This document shows positions 32,528-40,958 of a stretch of DNA of 64,000 nt, in pieces. This stretch comes from Kitasatospora sp. NBC_01246 (GTDB taxonomy: Bacteria; Actinomycetota; Actinomycetes; Streptomycetales; Streptomycetaceae), in assembly GCF_036226505.1 (NCBI RefSeq), contig NZ_CP108484.1, positions 8,093,501-8,157,500 on the forward strand. The letters run 5' to 3'. The stretch's first letter is position 1, and each line of letters starts with the position of its first letter. A program made the position numbers and the translations under genes. The notes under the pieces were generated by a model. It was not told the origin of the DNA. It did not search any database and saw only the letters and a program-made list of their open reading frames with translations.

Positions 32528-33411
32528 CGCTTCGCTTCCGGGGCGGCCGGGGTCGGGGGAGCCGGGGTCGGCACTGCCGTGCCCGGGCGGGGGGCGGGGA
32601 CCGGGACCGCCTGGTCGGGGCGGCGGGGCTGGCTCACCCCGCTGGAGGGCGAGACCGCGGGCTTGGCGGAGAACGGCGCGGCACTCGGCTGGGCGGCTCC
32701 GGCCGGCTCGGAGGGCCGGTCGGCGGGGGTGGGGCCGTGGCCGGGCGCCGTGACCGGACCGATCGCCTCGACCCGCTGCTCCAGCAGGACGAGCCGGGTG
32801 CCGTTCCAGCCGTAGTGGCTGATGGTGCGGGAGGAGGGGGTGGTCGCCTCGTTCAGCCAGAGGTCGGCGGCAAGGGTCTCGGCGCTGAACGCCCGGAGCA
32901 CCGCCACCCGGAGGACGGGCACGACCCCGCCGCCGCCCAGGGTGTAGACGTGCAGGACGACCGAGCCGCCGGTGGCGACCGCGGCGATCAGCTCGGGGCG
33001 GCCGTCACCGGTGAGATCGCGGAACTCGGGGTCGCGGACCGCGCAGTCCGGACAGCCGGTCAGGGCGCGCCGCTCCTCCGCGGACAGGGCCGGGTCCTTG
33101 GACAGCAGGGCGCCCAGGTCCACCGAGGTGAGGTCCGGGCCGGGCACGGCGACACCCGGCACCGGTACCGGTGGTGGCTCGGCGGGGCCCGTCTCGGACG
33201 CGGCGGGGGAGGTCGGCGACGGCGCCGCGGCCAGCGTCGGCCAGAGCGGCTGCGGCTTGGGGGACGGCGTCACGGGCCGGGCGGCCCCCGCGTCCCGCAG
33301 TTCCCCGGGGGTCGCGCACCCGGCCAGCGCCACGAGCAGGCCGAGGACGGCGACGGCGGATCCGCGCGCCGCCGCCCGGGGCCCTCGGCGGGGTGGCTGT
33401 GCTGCTGCCAC
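32524..33411 (-). CDS. cseA: CseA-like lipoprotein
   Basis: A 295-aa predicted lipoprotein: basic N-terminus, hydrophobic run and lipobox LAGC. The core has PDLTSVDLGALLSKDPALSA, CPDCAVRDPEFRDLTGDGRP and VLHVYTLGGGGVVPVLRVAV. FG-GAP-like DLTGDGRPEL is typical of CseA homologues. Long Pro/Ala tails flank the core. In S. coelicolor CseA represses the sigE-cse operon. GTG 33411 with GAGGA upstream is the start. It is first in its operon; no sigE gene is found upstream. Confidence 0.72.
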   Translation of the reverse strand: MAAAQPPRRGPRAAARGSAVAVLGLLVALAGCATPGELRDAGAARPVTPSPKPQPLWPTLAAAPSPTSPAASETGPAEPPPVPVPGVAVPGPDLTSVDLGALLSKDPALSAEERRALTGCPDCAVRDPEFRDLTGDGRPELIAAVATGGSVVLHVYTLGGGGVVPVLRVAVLRAFSAETLAADLWLNEATTPSSRTISHYGWNGTRLVLLEQRVEAIGPVTAPGHGPTPADRPSEPAGAAQPSAAPFSAKPAVSPSSGVSQPRRPDQAVPVPAPRPGTAVPTPAPPTPAAPEAKR

Positions 33412-33646
33412 GGTGGTCGTCCTCTTCCTGGTCTGCGGTGAGGCGTCGGTTCGCCCACGGTGATAGGTCGCCCGAACGCTACCGGGTGGTTCCGCCCGCC
33501 CGGGCACCGCCCACCTGCGGGGAGACCCCGGCGGCCGGGTGCCGCGGCCGTCACGCGGGCGCGACGGCCTCGGCACCCGGCCGGGGCCGGTCGGTTCGCC
33601 CGGTCCCTTGGTCGGGTCGGGCCGGTCGGCCGGCCGGTTCGCCCGG

Positions 33647-34651
33647 TCAGCTCGCCGGGGCGCCCGGGGGGACCAGGTCGGCCAGGACGATGATGTTGTC
33701 CGTCCAGTGGCCGTCCGAACCGATCCGCCCCCCGCAGGTGATCAGCCGGAGCTCCGGCGCGCTGGTGTTGCCGTAGACCGTCTCGGTCGGGAACCGGTCC
33801 TTGTCGGCCTGGAGCAGGGAGCGGACCCTGAACTCCACGGTGCTGCCGTCGGCGCGCCGCACCTGGACGAGGTCGCCCGCGCGGAGCTTCGGCAGACCGG
33901 CGAAGACCGCCGGGCCGTGCACGGTGTCGTAGTGGCCGATCAGGACGGCCGGGCCGGTCTCCCCGGGGGTCGGTCCGTTGCGGTACCAGCCGACCTCGTC
34001 GGCCCGGTCGGCGGACGGGACTTCGACCGTGCCGTCCGGGTTCAGACCCAGCCCGGAGACCGGCGCGTCCACCCCGGCCGAGGGGACGACCAGCCGGGTC
34101 GGAGCCGACGCGGCGAAGGGCCGCGGCGCCGGGGTGGCCGCCCCGCTCGCCGCGGCCGGTCCGTCGGCCGGCCCGCCCGCCCGGTCGGCGGCCGGGACGG
34201 CGGGGTCCGCCCGGTTCACGGAGGGCTGGATGCGCACCACCGGGGTCTGCGTGCCCGACAGCGCGACGGAGGCGCCGAGGACGAGGCAGAGCACGCCGCC
34301 CGCGCCGAGCGCGGCCCGGCGAACGCCGACCGACCCGGAACAGCCGGTCCGCCGGGGCCGCCGGCCGCCGGACCACCGGGTCGCGTTGCGCCGGGCCCGG
34401 CGGGTGGTCGGCCCGGTGTCCGAGCCGTTGCCCGGGCCGTTGCCCGGGCCGCTGCCCGGCGCCCGCTCCCGGCCCGGGTCGGGGGCCGGCTGCGCCTGGT
34501 GATCGGTTCCGGGCCCGGCTCCGGCCCGGCCGGGACCGTCGCCCGGCCCGCGTACGTCGCCGTACGCGGGCCGGGCGACGGGGGACCCGTCGGGAGCGGC
34601 TGCCGCCGCGGAGCCGTCGGAGTGCCCGGAACCGTCGTCAGCCGCGCGCAC
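33647..34651 (-). CDS. Class F sortase
   Basis: A 334-aa membrane transpeptidase. A long disordered cytoplasmic N-terminus (GPGNGPGNGS repeats) precedes one membrane span (AALGAGGVLCLVLGASVAL, about residue 105). The sortase barrel follows with catalytic His in VLIGHYDTV, Cys in LRLITCGGRIG and a nearby Arg. Class F enzymes are the usual single-gene sortases of actinobacteria. The GTG at 34651 overlaps the preceding gene by 14 bp, so that wall-protein-like neighbour may be its substrate. An internal start is possible because the N-terminus is low complexity. Confidence 0.8.
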   Translation of the reverse strand: MRAADDGSGHSDGSAAAAAPDGSPVARPAYGDVRGPGDGPGRAGAGPGTDHQAQPAPDPGRERAPGSGPGNGPGNGSDTGPTTRRARRNATRWSGGRRPRRTGCSGSVGVRRAALGAGGVLCLVLGASVALSGTQTPVVRIQPSVNRADPAVPAADRAGGPADGPAAASGAATPAPRPFAASAPTRLVVPSAGVDAPVSGLGLNPDGTVEVPSADRADEVGWYRNGPTPGETGPAVLIGHYDTVHGPAVFAGLPKLRAGDLVQVRRADGSTVEFRVRSLLQADKDRFPTETVYGNTSAPELRLITCGGRIGSDGHWTDNIIVLADLVPPGAPAS

Positions 34652-35207
34652 CGGACCGGCGGCGCAGCAGCGCGAAGCCCAGCGCGCCCGCACCGACGGC
34701 GGCCGCGGCGCTGCCGCCGACCAGCTTGGTGCCGGCGTCGTCGAGGGCCCCGCTGCCGTCGCCGGCCTGGGCGGCGCCCTGGGGCACCGACCTGACCTGC
34801 GGCTGGTCGGTGCGGGAGTTGTCCTGCGGGACGGGGCCGCGGCTGGGCTGCGCCGCGCCGCTGGGGGTGACGGTCGGCGCGGCGGGGGCGGCCGGGGCGG
34901 GCTGGGCGCCCTTGGCGGACGGCGCGGCCGGGGCGGGCTGGGCGGCACCGTTGGCGGCCGCCGGCTGGGAGACGGCCGGGGCGGGACGCGCGGGCTGGCT
35001 GGGCTTGGCGGCGGGTGCCGAGGGCGCCGCGGCGGGCTGGTCGGGGTGGTCGACGGCCGGGGCGGTGGGGGACGGGGTCCGGACCCCGTCGGCCCAGGCC
35101 TGGCCGCCGGAGACGGTGGCGAACAGGGCCGCCCCCGCGATGGTGCAGCCCGCCAGGGCCCGACGGGCGGTCGAGTTGGTGGTGCGGGTGGAGCGGTGCT
35201 TCGACAT
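34638..35207 (-). CDS. Surface protein with C-terminal anchor-like helix
   Basis: A 189-aa exported protein. Signal peptide to about residue 34 (ALAGCTIAGAALFATVSGGQ then AWA), then an Ala/Pro-rich extended stretch (about 35-135), then GALDDAGTKLVGG, a hydrophobic helix SAAAAVGAGALGFALL and a positive tail RRRSGARG. This is the layout of a sortase substrate, but no LPxTG or LAxTG is present. Start ATG 35207 with AAGGAGAG. A 9-bp hairpin (35232-35253) lies in its leader. Overlaps the sortase gene. Function probably as a cell-wall spacer; unproven. Confidence 0.7.
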   Translation of the reverse strand: MSKHRSTRTTNSTARRALAGCTIAGAALFATVSGGQAWADGVRTPSPTAPAVDHPDQPAAAPSAPAAKPSQPARPAPAVSQPAAANGAAQPAPAAPSAKGAQPAPAAPAAPTVTPSGAAQPSRGPVPQDNSRTDQPQVRSVPQGAAQAGDGSGALDDAGTKLVGGSAAAAVGAGALGFALLRRRSGARG

Positions 35208-35527
35208 ACGGGCGTCTCTCCTTGTCGCGTTGCGCCGACCGTGCGGTCGGCGCGTCCCGACCGACAGTAGGAGGGCCTTGTCGCGGTCCCCGGGAGGTCG
35301 TGTCACGGCTGTCCATCGGCTGGGTAACAGCCGGCCGTGACTGTTGCACGGCGTGGTGCGCGCAAGGGTCGCGGACGGCGGGCGGAGCTCCGGCGGGGTG
35401 GGTACGGGTCCTACCGAGGAGGTTCCGGGGTGCCCCGGCGGGCCGGTGGCGCCGCTGGCGCCCAGTGTCGCTCCCGGTCCGGCCCGGTAACGACCCAGGC
35501 CCTGTCGCCCCTGCGGCGCCCGGGAGT
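35208..35527. other. Intergenic region with a leader hairpin
   Basis: 320 bp between the lanthipeptide synthetase stop and the wall protein start. Contains GCGCCGACC/GGTCGGCGC (35232-35253), which would form a hairpin just upstream of the Shine-Dalgarno of the wall protein. No gene seen. Confidence 0.5.
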
Positions 35528-38242
35528 TCAGGGCTGGAGCAGCATGCCGAGCCGGGGGCCGCCCCGGCGGTGGAGCCGGCGCAGGAAGGAGAGCACACCG
35601 CTGGTGCCGACCGCCCAGGCGGCGGACTCGACGGTGGGATCGGTGGCCGGGAACACCGGTCGGCCCGCGCGGCCGCCGCTGCGGGCCAGGACCAGCCCGG
35701 CGATCTCCTCGGCGGCCTCCCAGTGCCGCTCGTCCCCGGTGGCCAGCGCCAGGTCGATCAGCAACTCCCCGGCGCCCGCGAGCCCGCAGCACTGGACGAC
35801 GGGTGCCGTCCTCGGGGCCGACTCGCGACAGGCTCGCGCGGCGTCGGCGGCCCGGGTGAGGAACTCGTCCGCGCAGTAGTACCGGCCCGCCTGGACGAGC
35901 GTCGTGCCGATGCCGGCCAGACCCCGGCACCAGGACCCGTACCGGCGGGTGGCCCCGGGCCGGCCGGCGGCCACCACGAGCCGGGGGACGTCCTCGGCGA
36001 GCGCGTCCACCAGACGGCGCGCCGCCGCCGCGGCCGCCTCGGTGTCTTCGGCGCTGTGGGCGAGGCCGCCGCGGCCGGCCGGAGCCGCGGTTGTGGCAGC
36101 GGTGGCGGACGCGGCGGACAGGCCGAGCAGGAAGTGGGCGACTCCGGCGCGCCCGTGCGCGAAGCCCTCCTCGAGTGCGGCGGTACCCGGGTTCGGCGTC
36201 TCCCGGGGCCCGTCGGCCCGGCCGTCGGTGAGCAGCCGGGCGCAGGCCCGGGCCGTCGCGAGGTGCTGCTCGGCCTCGGCTTCGCGACCCGCGGCGCGTG
36301 CTCGCCCGGCCAGCAGCAGCCGGCCGGTTCCGAGGCCGGCCGCGCCGGAGATCTGGTCCGTGGAGCGGACGTCACCCGGACCGGGATCGGCGCCGAGCGG
36401 CTCCTCGGTGCCCAGCACGTCGGCCGCCCGGGCGAGGAAGAGGTCGACCCCGGTGCGGCCCTCGTACAGGCCGGGGCCGAGCCGGTCGATCGCGGGGTGT
36501 GCCGCCGTCCACCGGGCCAGCGCGGTGGCGGCCGCCCGGGCGTCGGGGCGGTCGGCGTGCTGCAGCAGTTCGAGACCGAGCCCGGCGCTGCCGTCGTAGA
36601 AGGAGAGCAGGGCGCGCGGCTCCCTGCTCCGCGCATCGGCGGTGACCAGCTCGCCGGCCAGCCGCACGCAGGTGGTGACGGTGTGGTCGACGACCTCGCC
36701 GAGCAGTTCGGCGGTCACCCGGGGCGGACGCGGCGGCGCGGGAACGCGCCGAGCGCGGTCGCTGCGCTCGCCCACGGTGCCCGCAAGGCCCGTGCCGGGC
36801 GGCGCGGCGTGGTGGCGCAGGGCGTCCGCGGCCGCCGCTCGCTCCGCCGGGTCGAAGCCGAGCAGGCCCGCGACCAGCGCGACCGCCGGGTGCTGCGGGT
36901 CGGGCAGCGCACCGGCCAGGCAGGCCAGCGTGCGGTCGCGGTTGGTGGCCCGGCCCGGGTCGATCACCACCGGGTCGAGACCGGTGGCCGCGTAGTGCAG
37001 CGTCGTCCCCAACGCGTAGTAGTCGTCGCTGGGGTGGGCGGTCGTGGTCGCCGGGCCGGGCAGTCCGTACCCCCGGGTCGTCCCGGGCGGCCGTTCGCCG
37101 TCGAGGGCGCTGATGCCGAAGTCGACCAGCGCGCACCCGCCCGCCGCGTCGAGCACCACGTTGGCCGGCTTCAGATCGCACATCACCACGCCGCGCGCGT
37201 GCACCGCGTCCAGTGCCCGGAGCAGTCCGCGCGCCAGCGACCACCAGTCGCGGCCCGGCCCGTGCGTGCCGCCGGGCCCGGCGGCACGGGCCTCGTAGGG
37301 GCCGCCTTCGAGCACGTCGCGACGCAGGTCGCGCCGGCCGCAGGCGCTGCTCACCAGGTACTCGTCCTCGCCGTGCCGGACGTAGTCGACCAGGCGCGGT
37401 ACTCCGCCCACGCCCGCCAGTGCGGTCAGGACCCGTCGCTCGTGCCGGAGCCTGCCCCGCGCGTCGATGCCGGCGGCGTCCTCGGCGACGAAGGCGCGGG
37501 CCTGCTTCACCACCACCTCGCGGCCGGTGACCACGTCGACCGCCCGGTACACATGGCCGCCCGGTGCGCGGGTGATGCCGGCGGTGATCCGGTAGCGGCC
37601 GCCGTCGCCGATCCGGTTGCTCGTCGGTCGCGGGGCGGTGCGCGGTGCGAACGGGTCGCTCACCCAGGGTGGTTGGCGATAGTGGGGGGCGGCCGGGGCG
37701 GGAAAGGTCTCGCCGGCCGGGCCGGTCATGAGGAGCGTCGAGTCCTCGGCGGCGACCCGGAACAGGCCGTACCGGTAGTAGACCGGGGCGTCGGCCCGCA
37801 GCTGTCGGTCACTGGGCACCCGGGGGCCGGTCCAGCCCGTCAGCGCGTTCGCCAACTCGTCCGCGAGGGCGGCCTCTTCGCCCGGGCACGGGTAGACCGT
37901 GACGGCCTTGCCCACGGCGGCCGGGTCGCGCAGTCCGGTGTTCAGCTCGCGCAGCACGGCGGTGCTGGCGGCGAACTTGGCGTCGCAGGTGCGCCGCAGC
38001 AGGATCGGGACCACCACGTCCAGCAGGTGCGGGAACCGGTCGGGGCGGGCCGACACATGGAGCTTCCAGCCGTGCGGGAGCGCCGGCATGTCGGGGTCGT
38101 GCAGATACAACCAGTCGTCAGCGAAGTGCAGTTGGCGGCGCGAGCCCGGGGCGGCCGCGACCAGGGCGGCGATCCGGGCCCGCAGAGCCCCGGCGGCGCC
38201 GGGGTCCGGCCGCGCGCCGGTGGGTGCTGCTGCTGACGGCAC
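35528..38242 (-). CDS. Class IV-like (LanL) lanthipeptide synthetase
   Basis: A 904-aa three-part enzyme. The lyase-like N-terminus occupies roughly 1-200. The Ser/Thr kinase domain (about 215-500) has the ATP Lys in REVVVKQAR, Asp356 in VMCDLKPANVV and Asp374 in VDFGIS. The LanC-like cyclase follows, with GFAHGRAGVAHF, Cys772 (GSWCRGLAGIG) and Cys818-Cys819 (QCCGLAGAGE). The Cys pair plus Cys772 would bind zinc, placing it with class IV rather than zinc-less class III, but Cys replaces the usual His. It dehydrates Ser/Thr and closes (methyl)lanthionine rings on the 55-aa precursor encoded upstream. GTG 38242 start fits family length. Confidence 0.85.
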   Translation of the reverse strand: MPSAAAPTGARPDPGAAGALRARIAALVAAAPGSRRQLHFADDWLYLHDPDMPALPHGWKLHVSARPDRFPHLLDVVVPILLRRTCDAKFAASTAVLRELNTGLRDPAAVGKAVTVYPCPGEEAALADELANALTGWTGPRVPSDRQLRADAPVYYRYGLFRVAAEDSTLLMTGPAGETFPAPAAPHYRQPPWVSDPFAPRTAPRPTSNRIGDGGRYRITAGITRAPGGHVYRAVDVVTGREVVVKQARAFVAEDAAGIDARGRLRHERRVLTALAGVGGVPRLVDYVRHGEDEYLVSSACGRRDLRRDVLEGGPYEARAAGPGGTHGPGRDWWSLARGLLRALDAVHARGVVMCDLKPANVVLDAAGGCALVDFGISALDGERPPGTTRGYGLPGPATTTAHPSDDYYALGTTLHYAATGLDPVVIDPGRATNRDRTLACLAGALPDPQHPAVALVAGLLGFDPAERAAAADALRHHAAPPGTGLAGTVGERSDRARRVPAPPRPPRVTAELLGEVVDHTVTTCVRLAGELVTADARSREPRALLSFYDGSAGLGLELLQHADRPDARAAATALARWTAAHPAIDRLGPGLYEGRTGVDLFLARAADVLGTEEPLGADPGPGDVRSTDQISGAAGLGTGRLLLAGRARAAGREAEAEQHLATARACARLLTDGRADGPRETPNPGTAALEEGFAHGRAGVAHFLLGLSAASATAATTAAPAGRGGLAHSAEDTEAAAAAARRLVDALAEDVPRLVVAAGRPGATRRYGSWCRGLAGIGTTLVQAGRYYCADEFLTRAADAARACRESAPRTAPVVQCCGLAGAGELLIDLALATGDERHWEAAEEIAGLVLARSGGRAGRPVFPATDPTVESAAWAVGTSGVLSFLRRLHRRGGPRLGMLLQP

Positions 38243-38335
38243 GAGTCCACCACGTCCCGGGGTCCGGTCGCACGGGTACCCCGCCGGGTGTCGGCGGGCA
38301 GGTGCGAGAAGGTACGGCGTGCGAGCCGGTGCGGT

Positions 38336-38387
38336 GGCCTGCGGGCTTGCGGCGCACGGCGGTTCGGGCGGCGCCCGCCCGCAGGCC
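38336..38387 (-). terminator. Hairpin between lanthipeptide precursor and synthetase
   Basis: An 11-bp perfect stem (GGCCTGCGGGC / GCCCGCAGGCC) with a 30-nt loop able to pair internally. Placed 17 bp after the precursor stop and about 94 bp before the synthetase start, it probably attenuates read-through or stabilises the precursor mRNA. Confidence 0.65.
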
Positions 38388-38403
38388 GGGTGTCCGGCGA
38401 GGG

Positions 38404-38571
38404 TCAGGCGTCCACCGCGCAGTCGAAGCGGGTGGGGACGTAGGTGACGAACGGGTCGGCGAGACAGGCCGCCGGGGCGAGGTCGGCGTCGAACTCGTCC
38501 TCGAACGCGATCACCTCGTCGTCGATGTCCAGTAGGCCGGCGTCGCGGATGTCCAGTACCAGTGCACTCAC
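38404..38571 (-). CDS. Lanthipeptide precursor peptide
   Basis: A 55-aa peptide. The acidic leader (MSALVLDIRDAGLLDIDDEV then IAFEDEFDADL) has the amphipathic leucine-rich helix of class III/IV leaders. The probable core starts near APAACLADPF and ends VTYVPTRFDCAVDA. Modifiable residues are Cys36, Thr43, Thr47 and Cys51; Thr43-x3-Thr47-x3-Cys51 is close to a labionin-type spacing. The GTG at 38571 has GGAGGA 7 bp upstream. It lies directly before the synthetase gene. No dedicated transporter or protease gene is adjacent. Confidence 0.8.
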   Translation of the reverse strand: MSALVLDIRDAGLLDIDDEVIAFEDEFDADLAPAACLADPFVTYVPTRFDCAVDA

Positions 38572-38923
38572 GGGTGGTTCCTCCCATTCACCTTGGCTGA
38601 TTCCCGTGCGGGCCGCCCATGCTAGCCATTCGTTCGGGCCCGCCATAGAGGTGCGACAGCGCAGATGTTCGACCCTTTCGGACCGTCGGGCCGCGCTGCT
38701 TCGCACCCGTCCCAGTGGCACCACCGGCACCCCGGGTACCCGCCGGTTCGGCACGGCGGGGGCGAGGTCGGGGGCGGTTCGCGCACACGGTCCCGGCCCG
38801 TCGCCCCGCCCCGGGGCGCCCGCCCCGGTGTACTCCGCCGTGCGACGGAGTGCACCGGGCCGGGTCTCGGACAGCTGTGCCGGGCAGGGGGCCGACGGGC
38901 GTCGGTGCGGCACTGGCGTCAGG
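38572..38923. other. Intergenic region upstream of the lanthipeptide precursor
   Basis: 352 bp between the LPMO stop and the precursor start. It should hold the lanthipeptide promoter; TAGCAT at about 38620 is a possible -10 without a good -35. No gene recognised. Confidence 0.45.
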
Positions 38924-39511
38924 TCAGAACTTGACGTCGGTGCAGGAGTAGAACGAGTTGTTGGTGTCGGCGATCTCCCAGACCGCCACGACGACCTGGT
39001 GGCCGGTGCGGCCGCTGGGAAGGGTCCCGGTGTGGGTGGTCGTGGCGGCGGGCTGGCGCCCGTTGTAGTTGACGGTCAGGAACGGGGTCAGGTCCAGGTT
39101 GGCCCGGGTGATCTTCTGGGTCGCGTCGTAACCGGGCTTGGTGAGGTAGTACTTGAACGTGGTGGTGGCGTGCCGGGCCTCGATGTTCCAGGTGAAGGTG
39201 AGCTGCTGGCCCGCCGTCACGTTGGTGGTCGGCCAGTTGCCGTTGCGCGGGGCGTCGAGCGGCGCCCAGCGCGGGTCGGCGCCGGCGCAGATGGTGCCGT
39301 CGGCCGGTCCGCGGCTGGGGAAGCCCTTCGGGCCCTCGACGCTCTGCGGCTCCCACTGGATGTCGCCGCAGTTGGTGACGACGCCCGCGCCGCACAGGGC
39401 CGCCCGGCTGGGCGGCAGGTTGATGAAGCCGTGCGACTGCGCCGGCAGGGCCAGCGTGAGCGGCAGCGCGACCGCGGCCGCGGCCACGACGGCGAGATGA
39501 CGTTTGCGCAT
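38924..39511 (-). CDS. AA10 lytic polysaccharide monooxygenase (chitin-active type)
   Basis: A 195-aa secreted copper enzyme. The signal peptide ends LPAQS, so the mature protein starts at His27 (HGFINLPPSRAALC), the first residue of the histidine brace. The second His is His114 in NIEARHATTTFKYYL; the axial Phe is likely in NSFYSCTDVKF. No carbohydrate-binding module. AA10 enzymes oxidatively cleave chitin or cellulose. A DasR-type operator overlapping the promoter supports chitin. Monocistronic. Confidence 0.93.
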   Translation of the reverse strand: MRKRHLAVVAAAAVALPLTLALPAQSHGFINLPPSRAALCGAGVVTNCGDIQWEPQSVEGPKGFPSRGPADGTICAGADPRWAPLDAPRNGNWPTTNVTAGQQLTFTWNIEARHATTTFKYYLTKPGYDATQKITRANLDLTPFLTVNYNGRQPAATTTHTGTLPSGRTGHQVVVAVWEIADTNNSFYSCTDVKF

Positions 39512-39622
39512 GGTGCTCCTCCGTGGGGGTGGATGGAGTGTGCGCCCGACGCAGGGCGCGCGCGTGGGGGTGCGGCGGCCGTCGATCTCTTGGCATGCCT
39601 GCGCCAGGTCGGTGTGGTCCCC

Positions 39623-39652
39623 ACCGTAGGAGTTGTGGCCCCGGGCCGTCAA
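39623..39652 (-). promoter_or_regulatory. LPMO promoter
   Basis: On the minus strand TTGACG-18 bp-TACGGT, 112 bp upstream of the LPMO start. The -35 overlaps the DasR-like operator. Confidence 0.6.
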
Positions 39653-39666
39653 TGGTCTGAACCATT
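39651..39666. promoter_or_regulatory. DasR-responsive element (dre)-like operator
   Basis: AATGGTCTGAACCATT is a perfect palindrome apart from its CTGA centre. It shares TGGTCT/ACCA with the dre consensus recalled as ACTGGTCTAGACCACT. DasR represses chitin-use genes until GlcNAc phosphates release it. Confidence 0.7.
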
Positions 39667-39775
39667 CGCCGTCATGAACGCCCTTTCCCCAGAGGGACGT
39701 TCGTCATTCCTGCGCGGCGACAGGGTGGCCGGCCGGTATGTTCGGGAGCGGTCCGGCGGGAGCGCAGTGTGGTCC

Positions 39776-40558
39776 TCAGCCGTCGCCGGCGGTCTCCGCC
39801 AGGGCCCGGCGGAGGGCGGTGGGGGTCCACTGCGCGTCGGCCCCCGGGCGGGTGCCGAGGTACTCGGCGATCCGTCCGAGGTCCCAGCCGTGGGCCTGGA
39901 CCAGTCCGGCGGCGATGGTGCGCAGATAGGCGGCGCGGGGTGCCCGCAGGTCGGCGTCGGCCAGGCCGCCGGAGGCGGTGAGGGTCAGCACGGGGGTGTG
40001 GTCGAGGGAGCCGGGGCACACCAGCGTCCCGTAGCGGCCCGGCCAGAGCCGGTCCCGCCCGGTGCGCAGGGCGGTGGCCGGCGAGAGGTCGGCCCCCGGC
40101 TGCCGGTGCCTCTCCTGGGCGGCGATGTCGCTGAACTGCCCGGTGGTCAGCAGATAGGCGCGCGCGGGCACCATACCGGTCCGGTCCGGGTCGTAGAAGG
40201 CCGTGCCACCGCCCCAGACCGTCGACTGCAGCGCGAAGTACAGCTGCCCGGGGAGCGTCACCGGCACGGCCCGCTCCGGCGGCCGCCCGTCGCGGCAGCC
40301 GGGGTACGTCCGGGCGGCACCCGCCGGCCGGCCGCCGCGAAGGTAGCAGGCCAGCCGCTCGGCGCACATGTTCGAGCCGTAGGCGGCGTACCAGACGCGA
40401 TCGGGTTCGGCGCCAGCCGCTGCGGCGCCCGCCGGGCGGAGCCGCCACCGTGCCACGATGTCGCGGATCCCGGCCGCGCGCCCGGCGGCGACCGGCCGGA
40501 AACCGGGCTGGGGCAGGCCCGGGGTGGCGCTGTCGGGTCGGCCTACTCGGTCCGCCAC
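39776..40558 (-). CDS. Gamma-glutamylcyclotransferase-like protein
   Basis: A 260-aa protein whose first recognisable motif is VWYAAYGSNMCAERLACYL (about residue 55), the YGSN substrate loop of the gamma-glutamylcyclotransferase-like fold. VYFALQS-like QLYFALQSTVWGGGTAFYDP and GRYGTLVCPGSLDHTPVLTL follow. Known members cyclise gamma-glutamyl amines; this longer actinobacterial group is sometimes mis-annotated as histone deacetylase. GTG 40558 overlaps the stop of the upstream amphi-Trp gene, suggesting cotranscription. Confidence 0.65.
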   Translation of the reverse strand: MADRVGRPDSATPGLPQPGFRPVAAGRAAGIRDIVARWRLRPAGAAAAGAEPDRVWYAAYGSNMCAERLACYLRGGRPAGAARTYPGCRDGRPPERAVPVTLPGQLYFALQSTVWGGGTAFYDPDRTGMVPARAYLLTTGQFSDIAAQERHRQPGADLSPATALRTGRDRLWPGRYGTLVCPGSLDHTPVLTLTASGGLADADLRAPRAAYLRTIAAGLVQAHGWDLGRIAEYLGTRPGADAQWTPTALRRALAETAGDG

Positions 40559-40770
40559 TTGAGCTCGACCTCAAGCTCGATCTGCCCGTCCTCGACCTCG
40601 ACCTCGATCTCGATCTGGAGTTCGTCGGGGACGCGCACGGTCAGTGTGCCGGGGCCGAGGTCCAGCTCGGCGCTGGCGCCGTGCCGCAGCGCGTCGGCGA
40701 GCGCGGTGAGCCGGTCGGCCGCTTCGAGCCGCGTCAGCGAGGCCTTCTGCTCGAACTTGAGTTCACTCAC
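40543..40770 (-). CDS. amphi-Trp domain protein
   Basis: A 75-aa protein beginning MSELKFEQKASLTRLEAADR and ending in alternating acidic/hydrophobic strands (IEIEVEVEDGQIELEVELKW). This matches the small amphi-Trp domain, where a terminal KW motif is conserved. Strong GGAGG before the GTG at 40770. Role unknown in the literature I recall; likely cotranscribed with the downstream gamma-glutamylcyclotransferase-like gene. Confidence 0.8.
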   Translation of the reverse strand: MSELKFEQKASLTRLEAADRLTALADALRHGASAELDLGPGTLTVRVPDELQIEIEVEVEDGQIELEVELKWRTE

Positions 40771-40958
40771 GGAGGCCTCCAAACCCGGGGGACGGCGGAT
40801 ACGTCCAGTGTGACCCCGCCGCCCGGCCGCCGCCCGGGCAGTCCGGTCACGGCCGGTCACGGCCGGTCGCCACCGGTCGCTCTCCGCGGTCCCGTGCCTC
40901 CCGGCCGTGACCCCGGACCGCCCGCGATCGGCCCGCCCGGACCGGCCACCCGGGCCGC

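Noticed and set aside
33412..33646. A sigE or other ECF sigma gene upstream of the cse-like operon
   Set aside because: No sigma-factor motifs in any frame; the stretch is a low-complexity CCGGTCGG-type repeat region.
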